In this document: positions 20,501 through 31,819 of the stretch, in pieces
How positions within the stretch are numbered: position 1 is the stretch's first letter
How the letters are laid out: each line of letters opens with the position of its first letter
NCBI GenBank assembly: GCA_048213135.1
Contig: PS015077.1
Location: forward strand, 114,917-157,591
Length of the DNA stretch: 42,675 nt
DNA from: Reclinomonas americana ATCC 50394
Taxonomy: Eukaryota; Jakobida; Jakobea; Jakobida
Reading direction: 5' to 3'
Made by a program: the position numbers and the translations under genes
The notes under the pieces: model-generated
Database searches by the model: none
Told to the model about the DNA's origin: nothing
Seen by the model: the letters and a program-made list of their open reading frames with translations, nothing else

Positions 20501-23500
20501 CGCGCTCTGCTTATCAATTCTGCTGATCGTCTGCCTGACACCGGCTACTATGGAGGCGATGCCAGTAACTCAGCCAACAACCCACCGACATTCTTCCAGT
20601 ACCAGATTTCGACTCTCACCGAGTTGCAAAAGTCGTACTTGTTCGGTAAGTGGTCGTGTCACCTTTCCATTGTACTTTTGTTCCCGTCGCCTAACGCATC
20701 CGCAATCGACGGTGACCGCAGGGTACGGTCTTGTGAAGCTGAACAATATCATGTCCCCGAACTCCGTGTCGCCGCGCTCGTACGCACTTGAAGCTGAGGG
20801 CTCCACGATCACCGCAGTCGACACAGTGCAATGGGCGACTCCGTTCTCATTCACCAACGGCTGCATTTACAATTTCATCCTCACCGGCACTGCGAATGTT
20901 GCGTTTTGCACTGTGATGAAGAAAAANNNNNNNNNNNNNNNNNNNNNNNNNNNNNNNNNNNNNNNNNNNNNNNNNNNNNNNNNNNNNNNNNNNNNNNNNN
21001 NNNNNNNNNNNNNNNNNNNNNNNNNNNNNNNNNNNNNNNNNNNNNNNNNNNNNNNNNNNNNNNNNNNNNNNNNNNNNNNNNNNNNNNNNNNNNNNNNNNN
21101 NNNNNNNNNNNNNNNNNNNNNNNNNNNNNNNNNNNNNNNNNNNNNNNNNNNNNNNNNNNNNNNNNNNNNNNNNNNNNNNNNNNNNNNNNNNNNNNNNNNN
21201 NNNNNNNNNNNNNNNNNNNNNNNNNNNNNNNNNNNNNNNNNNNNNNNNNNNNNNNNNNNNNNNNNNNNNNNNNNNNNNNNNNNNNNNNNNNNNNNNNNNN
21301 NNNNNNNNNNNNNNNNNNNNNNNNNNNNTTGCCACTCACTGCTGACTGTCGTTTCGTGATATGTGAGCAGCTTCGCATGACGCTGGCGTGGACTGAGTTC
21401 GGCAATGTGTCTGGTACAATCGCTATCCTCAAGTTGCGTCATCTGTCTTCTGCACTCCACGCGTTTTTTCGTTCTCCCAGGCAGGCTGATTGATTTCGTT
21501 TGTGTGATGCAGTGATTTGAACTTGGTGCTGGTGCGCGTCGATAATGGCGTCGAGACGCTGGTGCAGATCGGCAACTCACTGACTGGCTTCCCGACGAGC
21601 AATACCGTGAGCGGCTCGGCTGCCATCATGGCCAACACCGACACTCGTAACCTGGAGGAGCGTGTGACAGTTACCAATGCAGCTGCGGGCACTTACCGTG
21701 CATATATCTACGTTGCGTCATCCTCGTCTCTCAAGTGGATCACGTGACTCTATAGGCTCACATGTTGTAATTGTAGGCGCGCATTCTGCCGTCGACTCCC
21801 GGCATCAAGTTCTCACTGGCCATCACGGCGACTGCTAACATTGCTGGTGCGTGTTTGTTCCCACGTACTAGTGGGCTCCTGTGTGGTTCACGCTGATGGC
21901 ATTTTTGGTGCAGTGCCGCCGTTTGGGTTCTCGAACATTGCGAGTGCCGTTGTCGGCAACCAGTGCTCCGACATCTCGGTGGTGCTGAATCATCCGCTTC
22001 ACGACGGCGGCGTGTCTCTCGACGGCAAGAGTGGCATTTCGGCACGCGGGTATGTCATGCTTCTGCACGCACGCGCACGCACAGTATCATGAACTCATGC
22101 AAGTACTGCTGTGCAGCATTCGTATCTACCGGTCAAACGACGAGAGCACCTCGCTTGGCGACAAGACCGACACATCGAATCTGAACTCGAGCCAGTCGAC
22201 GTTTACAGCGTCTGCGGCTGACATTGCGGCAGGAACGTGAGTGCGCTTTTGCCGTGAACTAATCGTTTGAATCGTTGTTTTCGCTGACCTGCTATCGTTA
22301 TGACAACGTATGGACAGAATCTACATCAAGTCGCTGTTCACCAACACACAAGGACTCACCAGTGTGTTTGGCAAGGCTGGCAACATTACGCCAAAGGGCA
22401 CGTTTGCGGCTGTCAACGGACCATATACACTGTATGCCAGTGAGTTGATTCCCTGCTGCCATCCTGAGCCGTGTGCCACCTGCCATCTCATTCGTGCTCG
22501 TACGTACACTGATAGATGAAGCACCGGCTTGGGATGCTGGAATTTCGTCGTCGACGTTCAGTGCGCCATCGACTGCTAACCAGCTCGTTGGCACATTGAC
22601 TGCACCGGCGCAAGCATCAGCGCCTGTCACGTGGAGTGTCGTCGGTGGTGCTGACCAGTCGTCGTTTACTGTCGCCAATACGAATGAGCTGCGCTTGACT
22701 GCTGCCAATTTGGCGGTCGGGACGTACACGGTCATTGTGCGTGGCGTCGACAACAGCAGCAAGTGCTTTACGAAGACGTACACGATTACAGGCTCAGGTG
22801 CAGTCTGCATCTTGTGCACGCACTCGTTTGCTTGCGTGCCACTCACAACTGTACTCTCCGCTGCCACACAGCAACCGTGGCTCTCACCGTCACCAACGTC
22901 ACGCCGACGTCTGTGATTGGCAACAACGCGACCACGCTGAATCTGACAGGCACGACACTCAACCAGCTCACGAGCGCGGTGCTTATTGCCACCAACGGCA
23001 GCTGCACGGCCGGCACGCCCACCAACGATGCGTCGGTGACGGCATTGACAGTAACGGGCACGGCTTCGACCACCGCCACGCTGTCTGCCACGATCTCGCA
23101 GAACATTACGCTGAAGGTTCACTTGCGTTTTACAGCTTGGCGTGTTCATGTGGTTGCTCGAGATGGCTGAGTTTAGAGTTCTTTTTTGTTTTTGCAGTTG
23201 TGTGTTCAGCAGAACAACAGCACGTGGCTGGACTCTGGATTCACCGTCGCGTCCGTCATTAGTTGAGTATCTGCCTGCTGTCAATCGTGTTGTCCGTTGG
23301 GCTTGTCACTCAACGTGTGCACTCACCGTACACAGTGACTGTGACGAATGTGACGCCGACGTCGATCATTGGCAACAATGCGACGGCCGTGAATCTGACC
23401 GGTACAGCGCTGGACCAGCTGACAGCTGTGCGATTGGTGGCGAGCAACGGCACGTGTGCTGGCTCACCGACCAACCACGCTGCTGTGACGAATGCGTCGA

Positions 23501-26500
23501 TCACTGGGACACCGGCATCGACCTCGGCGGCTCTGTCGGTGACGCTGTCACAGAGCATCACGCTGAAGGTGAGTTCTTGAGACACTTGATTGTCCACTTG
23601 CGTTCGCTGACGTGGTGTCACCTCTGTACAGTTGTGCGTGCAACAAGGCAGTGCAGTGTGGATCGACTCGACGTTCTCGATCACATCCACGATTAGTTGC
23701 GTGACTTATCGATTGATGGTGCACAAACGAGTGGTCAGTGTGTGTACTGACAGCCATTGTGCTTTGTGCAACACAGTGACTGTGACGAATGTTACCCCGA
23801 CATCGATCATTGGCAACAATGCGACGGCTGTGAACTTGACTGGCACGACGCTGGACCAGCTGACAGCTGTGCGATTGGTGGCGAGCAACGGCACGTGCGC
23901 CGGCACGCCTACCAACGATGCTGCTGTGGCAAATTTGTCGATCACTGGCACACCGGCGTCGACGTCGGCGGCACTGTCCGTGACGCTGTCACAGAGCATC
24001 ACACTGAAGGTAAGTTTGGAAATGGTACTTTTTTTGTTCATTTGCGTCAATTCTGACGTCGTGTCCCCTATGTGCAGTTGTGCGTGCAACAAGGTAGCGC
24101 AGTGTGGATCGACTCGACGTTCTCGATCACATCCACGATCAGTTGCGTGGTTTATTGTTTGATGGAAGCAAGTGGTCGGTGTACTGACAGCTGCTGTGTG
24201 ACTTGTGCGACACAGTGACTGTGACAAATGTTACCCCGACATCGATTATCGGCAACAATGCGACTGCCGTGAACTTGACTGGCACGACGCTGGATCAGCT
24301 GACAGCTGTGCGATTGGTGGCAAGCAACGGCACATGTGCTGGCTCGCCGACCAACCATGCTGCTGTAGCAAATCTGTCGATCACTGGCACACCGGCGTCG
24401 ACCTCGGCGGCACTGTCGGTGACACTGTCACAAAGTATTACGTTGAAGGTGAGTTCTTGAGGCACTTGCTTGGTCACTTGCATTCATACTGACACCGTGT
24501 CTTCTCTGTGCAGTTGTGCGTGCAACAAGGTAGCGCGGTGTGGATCGACTCGACATTCTCGATTACATCCACAATCAGTTGCGTGGCTGATTGTTTGATG
24601 GTGCAGAAACAATTGGTCAGTGTGTGTACTGACAGCTGCTGTGTGCTTCGTGCAACACAGTGACCGTGACAAATGTTACCCCGACATCGATTATCGGCAA
24701 CAATGCGACTGCCGTGAACTTGACTGGCACGACGCTGGATCAGCTGACGGCTGTGCGATTGGTGGCAAGCAACGGCACGTGTGCTGGCTCGCCGACTAAT
24801 CATGCTGCTGTGACGAATGCGTCGATTACTGGCACGCCGGCATCGACCTCGGCGGCACTGTCGGTGACACTGTCACAGAGCATCACGCTGAAGGTGACTT
24901 GAATGGTACTCGTATTGTTCATTGCGTCAATTCTAACGTGATGTCTCCTCTGTGCAGTTGTGCGTGCAACAAGGTAGCGCGGTGTGGATCGACTCGACGT
25001 TCTCGATCACATCGACGATCAGTTGCGTGGCTGATCGTTTGATGGTGCAGAAGCAAGTGGTCGGTGTACTGACAGCTGCTGTGTGACTTGTGCGACACAG
25101 TGACTGTGACAAATGTTACCCCGACATCGATTATCGGCAACAATGCGACTGCCGTGAACTTGACTGGCACGACGCTGGATCAGCTGACGGCTGTGCGATT
25201 GGTGGCAAGCAACGGCACGTGTGCTGGCTCGCCCACCAACGATGCTGCTGTGACGAATGCGTCGATCACTGGCACACCGGCATCGACCTCGGCGGCACTG
25301 TCGGTAACGCTGTCACAGAGCATCACACTGAAGGTGTGTTCTTGAGATACCTTTGATTCTTATGTGCATGATTGTTGACGTGGTGTCTCCTCTGTGCAGT
25401 TGTGCGTGCAACAAGGCAGTGCAGTGTGGATCGACTCGACATTCTCGATCACATCGACGATCAGTTACGTGACTTATCGATTGATGATGCAGAAACAAGT
25501 GGTCGGTGTGTGTACTGACAGCTGTTGCGTTTTTTGTGCGACACAGTGACTGTGACGAACGTGACTCCCACATCGATTATCGGTAACAACGCGACGGCTG
25601 TGAATCTGACCGGCACGACGCTGGACCAGCTGACAGCTGTGCGATTGGTGGCAAGCAACGGCACATGTGCTGGCTCGCCGACCAACCACGCTGCTGTGAC
25701 GAATGCGTCAATCACTGGCACACCGGCGTCGACGTCGGCGGCACTGTCGGTGACGCTGTCACAGAGCATCACACTGAAGGTGTGTTCTTAAGGCACTTGC
25801 TTGTGCACTTGCGTCAATTCTAACGTGATGTCTCCTCTGTGCAGTTGTGCGTGCAACAAGGTAGCGCGGTGTGGATCGACTCGACGTTCTCGATCACATC
25901 GACAATCAGTTGCGTGGCTGATTGTTTGATGGTGCAGAAGCAAGTGGTCGGTGTACTGACAGCTGCTTTGTGATTTGTGCAACACAGTGACTGTGACGAA
26001 CGTGACTCCCACATCGATCATTGGCAACAATGCAACGGCTGTGAACTTGACTGGCACGACGCTGGACCAGCTGACAGCTGTGCGATTGGTGGCGAGCAAC
26101 GGCACATGCGCTGGCTCGCCGACTAATCATGCTGCTGTGACGAATGCGTCGATTACTGGCACGCCGGCATCGACCTCGGCGGCACTGTCGGTGACACTGT
26201 CACAGAGCATCACGCTGAAGGTGACTTGAGTGGTACTCGTATTGTTCATTTGCGTCAATTCTAACGTGATGTCTTCTGTGCGTAGTTGTGCGTGCAACAA
26301 GGAAGTGCAGTGTGGATCGACTCGACATTTTCGATCACATCCACAATCAGTTGCGTGACTTATCGATTGATGGTGCAGAAACAATTGGTCAGTGTGTGTA
26401 CTGACAGCTGCTTTGTGCTTCGTGCAACACAGTGACCGTGACAAATGTTACCCCGACATCGATTATCGGCAACAATGCAACGGCTGTGAACTTGACCGGC

Positions 26501-29500
26501 ACCACGCTGGACCAGCTGACAGCTGTGCGATTGGTGGCGAGCAACGGCACATGTGCTGGCTCGCCCACCAACCACGCTGCTGTGACGAACGCGTCAATCA
26601 CCGGCACACCGGCATCGACCTCAGCTGCGCTGTCCGTGACTCTGTCACAGAGCATCACACTGAAGGTGAGTTCTTAAGGCACTTTCTTTGTGCACTTACG
26701 TCCATGCTGACGTGATGCCTCCTCTGTGCAGTTGTGCGTGCAACAAGGCAGTGCTGTGTGGATCGACTCGACGTTCTCGATCACGTCCACAATCAGTTAC
26801 GCGGATGGTGCAGAAGCAATTGGCTGTTTGTGTACTGACGGCGGTTTTTTTTTGTATAACACAGTGACTGTGACAAACGTGACCCCGACATCGATCATTG
26901 GCAACAATGCGACTGCCGTGAACTTGACCGGCACGACGCTGGACCAGCTGACGGCTGTGCGATTGGTGGCGAGCAACGGCACATGTGCTGGCTCGCCGAC
27001 CAACCACGCTGCTGTGACGAATGCGTCGATCACTGGCACACCGGCATCGACCTCGGCGGCACTGTCCGTGACTCTGTCACAGAGCATCACACTGAAGGTG
27101 AGTCCAGAGACATATTTGATTGTGCACTTGCGTCAGTTCTGATGTGGTGTCTCCTCTGTGCAGTTGTGCGTGCAACAAGACAGTGCAGTGTGGATCGATT
27201 CTACGTTCTCGATTACCGCAGCAATTCGTGCGTTGCACCTATTGCCTTGCAACAGCGCTGCGCTTGTCACTCATGCCATTGCCTTGCCGCGCAGTGACGG
27301 TGACGAATGTGGCGCCGGCTTCGATTACGGCCAACAGCGCAACGGCTGTGAATCTGACAGGAACGACGCTGGATCAGTTGACGGCTGTGCGATTGGTTGC
27401 CAACAATGGCTCGTGTGCTGGCACGCCGACCAACCACGCTGCTGTGGCAAATCTGTCCATCACTGGCACACCGGCGGCGACCTCGGCTGCGCTGTCCGTG
27501 ACCATCTCACAAAGCATTACGCTAAAGGTGAACTGCGAAGACACAGGTTGATTTTTGTGCCCAATTGCTGATGATGTGTTTCCGCTGTACAGCTGTGTGT
27601 GCAGCAGGCCAGCACTGTGTGGATTGACTCCGGGTCGACTATCAGCGCTGCTGCTCGTTGAGTACTTGGGTATTGTCTGAGCGTGCCATTCCGCGTCTGC
27701 TTTGCGCTCACGAGGTTTTGCTGCACATTGCACAGTCACCGTGACCAATGCGAATCCGTCGGCACTGATCGGCAACAATACCACGACGGTTAATCTGACT
27801 GGCACGTCGCTAGATCAGCTTACTGGTGTCAAACTGGTGGCCACTGGCGGCATGTGTACGGGCTCGCCGACAAATGACGCATCTGTGGCGACACTGACAA
27901 TCGTGGGAACGCCGACGGGAACAATGGCCGCGTTGTCTGTGAAGATAACACAGAGCGTGACGTTGAAGGTACGGAAAGACAAGTCCGACCATCGACAATT
28001 GGTTGCTGACTCTTGTGCGTACGTACAGTTGTGCTTTGAGCAGAGCAGCTCATTGTGGCTTGATTCTGGGCTGACGATTAGCGCTGCCATTTGTTGCGTA
28101 GTCGCCTGTTGTTCTACGGCGCGTAGTGATCGCCATTTCTGACCTGTGTTGTGATCGACAGTGACCGTGACAAATGCGTCTCCGTCGACGGTGGTTCCGG
28201 GCATGGTGATCACGAATACAGTGAATCTGACCGGCACAGTGTTGGATCAGTTGACCGCCGTGAGGCTTGTGGCTTCCAATGGGAGCTGCGCGGCTACACC
28301 GACGAACGATGCTTCTGTGGCCGCCCTTGCAATCAATGGAACACCGACAGCCGGTGCTGCAGTGCTGACAATGTCGATTCTCCAGAACATCACGCTGAAG
28401 GTCCGTAACTTGTCTTCTCTGTCTTCGTAATGCGGTGCATCGTGCTCACTGCGGTGCACTACAATGCAGCTGTGTGTGCAACAAGGAAGTGCGGTGTGGA
28501 TTGACTCCGGTCGCACAATTACCGCGGCTACCAGTTGCGTTCGGGACGGAACGAGAAATATAGCACCAGACGCGAGCGTGTGTTGCTCATGCCGTGTTCT
28601 TTTTTGTTTGCGTAGTGACGGTGACCAACGTGACACCGTCGTCTGTGGTCGGCAACAACACCACGGCCGTCAACCTCACCGGCACGATTCTGGATCAGTT
28701 GACGGCAGTGCGGTTGGTGGCCAACAATGGTAGCTGTGCAGGCACGCCAACCAACCACGCGTCTGTGACGACGGCGACGATCACTGGCACGCCGACAGCC
28801 GGCGCGGCCGCTCTGTCGGTGCTGATTACGCAAACCGTGACGCTCAAGGTACTACACGGCTCTATTGGGGCGTTGCTTAATTGGAGTCGACAGCTCACTC
28901 ACATGTTCTCGCGCATCGTGCAGCTCTGTGTGCAGCAGGCAAGTCTGCTGTGGATTGATTCGGGATCGACGATTGCGTCGCTGATTTGTTGCGTGCGCTT
29001 CATGACGGCCGTGCTATTTTGCGGTGTACCTCACACCGTTGGCACTGTTGCGCGCAGTGACCGTCACCAACGTGGCACCATCGACTGTGGTGACCGGCAT
29101 GACGGTGGCGAATGCCGTCAATCTGACTGGCACTACGCTCGATCAGCTCACTAATGTGCGGCTTGTGGCCAACAATGGCACATGCACTGGATCGCCGACC
29201 AATCACGCGTCGGTGGCGGCGCTGACCATCACTGGCACGCCGGCATCCACTGCAGCTGTGTTGTCTGTGTCCATTTCGCAGGACATCACGCTGAAGGTTT
29301 ATCTGTCGCCCGTATCTCTGTTGGCTCTGTGTACGCCGCTTCATCTTTCTGACCCCATCACAAAATTTTTCGTGCAGTTGTGTGTACAACAAGGCAGTGC
29401 GGTGTGGATCGATTCGACGTTTACGATTACCGCGGCAACCAGTTGCGTGACATTCACCCATATTATGTGTATGTGTGGGTTTCGGAGAAACTCACCCGAT

Positions 29501-31774
29501 CGTTACTGTGCAGTGACCGTGACGAATGTCAATCCGACGGCGGTTGTCGGGAATGTGACGACCACGGTGAACCTTACGGGCACCATTCTGGACCAATTGA
29601 CGGCCGTACGACTGGTGGCGAACAATGGCACCTGTGCAGGCACTCCTACCAACCATGCCGCTGTGGGCACTCTGTCGATCAACGGAGTGCCGACGGCAGC
29701 AGCTGCGGTTCTGTCCGTGTCCATCACGCAGACCGTGACCCTGAAGGTGTGTTTACTAAGCCCCCTCACGCCATCGCGGGTCTCTGTGCTGTTACTGAAG
29801 TTCGCAAATCGCAGTTGTGCGTGCAACAAGCGAGTCTCGTTTGGTACGACTCAGGATTCGCCATTGCATCCACCATCAGTTGAGTTCCTTCAAAATGCGC
29901 TTTCTCCATCTTTTTTGTCAACTCATCGTTCGTTGACCGCGAACAGTGACGGTCACGGCCGTGACGCCAACGTCGCTGGTCGCCAGCATGGCGTTCGCCA
30001 ACACGGTGAATCTGACCGGCACAGCGCTGGATCAGCTCAGCGGAGTGCGGCTGGTTGCCAACAATGGCAGCTGCTCGGGAACACCGACAAACGACGCCTC
30101 CGTCGGAAACGTGACAGTGGCGGCAATGAAGACAGCCACCAGCGCGTCGTTCACTACGATTGTGACGGCGGCCGGTACGCTCAAGGTACACTATCGATCC
30201 TACAGTGCCCGTTTCGCGCTCGCAGTGCTAACTTTTGTGTGCGCGCGCAGGTGTGTGTGCAACAAAATAGCGTCATCTGGCTGGATTCGGGCTTTACTGT
30301 CACTGCGGCGCTGAGTTGCGTTTTTCCGACCGGTCCGCCATGGCTGTTGCATTTGGCACTTATTATTGTCGTTCTCTCCGACTAGTGACGCTGACCACTG
30401 TGGCACCGAACTCGCTGACTGCGGGCTCGACGACTGCCGTCAATCTGACGGGAACTGCACTGGACACGATGAGTGCGGTGAAGCTGGTGGCCAGCAACGG
30501 CGTGTGCGGCACGTCGGCCACTGACGCAGCTGTGACCACACTGACCATCACCTCCAAGGCATCGACAACGGCCGCTCTGTCCGTGTCTGTGTCGCAAGCC
30601 GGCACTTACAAGGTATTGTCGGTGTTAAGCGGCTTTGCGTGTCTCGCTTGATCCTTCATCTCACCCACTGGTGTTGTGCAGTTGTGCTTGGAGCAACTGG
30701 GCGTGCAGTGGTGGGACTTTAGCAAGAACATCACTGTGCAAGCAGGTACCTCGTCAAGCAATGTGCTGTCATTCTCGAGTGCTGTTTCACTGACGCATCG
30801 ATGCGTTCCGCATCGCAGCTACTATCGGTGTGGCCAACGTGACACCGAGCACCATTGTGGCCAGTCCAAGTAACGATTCGGTGCCGACCACCGTCAATCT
30901 CACGGGCGAGAACCTCGATCGCCTGGCTGACATTGCGCTGACCGCGGGTGTGTGCACTGGTACGCCAACCAATGACGCATCGGTGAATTCGGCCACCATC
31001 ACCTCCAACTCGGCAATGGCGGCTGCCTTGTCCGTGTCGATCTCTCAAAGCATCACCTTGAAGGTGGGTCTCCCAACTCGTAGTTTCGACCCTTGTCACT
31101 TTCCACTCATTGTACGTTTTTTTGTTGCAGTTGTGCGTCAAGGCAAACACGAATGTGTGGGCCGACTCTGGGGCCACCATCACTGCCGCCCTTCGTTGCG
31201 TACGACGCATATTGTTGAAAGTAGCAGAGAGTATGCCAGCGAAACTCATGGCTCCATACTCCTTTCTCTCTCTCTCTCCCCACTTGTGTAGCCACTCTGA
31301 CGAGCGTGACACCGAATTCCGTGAATGCGCTGGCGGCTCCTGGAAACACCATGCCCAAGACCACGCTGACGTGGACGGGTACCAATTTGATGGCCGGCAA
31401 CACATTGCGCATTGTGCTGTACTCGTCGGCTTGCACGGGCTCCACCGGTACGGCCACTGGTGTGACGCTGACCAACTATGCCACACCGAATGGCACCACG
31501 CACACTGTGGACATGACATCGTCGGTCAGTGGATCCGTGCACACGCCNNNNNNNNNNNNNNNNNNNNNNNNNNNNNNNNNNNNNNNNNNNNNNNNNNNNN
31601 NNNNNNNNNNNNNNNNNNNNNNNNNNNNNNNNNNNNNNNNNNNNNNNNNNNNNNNNNNNNNNNNNNNNNNNNNNNNNNNNNNNNNNNNNNNNNNNNNNNN
31701 NNNNNNNNNNNACATCGTCGGTCAGTGGAGTCCGTGCACACGCCGCAATGAGCTGAAGCACGTTTGTTTCTACA

Positions 31775-31819
<45 letters not shown>

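Noticed and set aside
23336-27294. CRISPR-like regular repeats
   Set aside because: The units are about 440 nt, contain coding exons and introns, and have no short repeat/unique spacer structure.
23311-29461. Minus-strand open frames repeated through the module array
   Set aside because: They repeat only because the plus-strand exons do, contain no start context or splice logic, and are broken at each intron.
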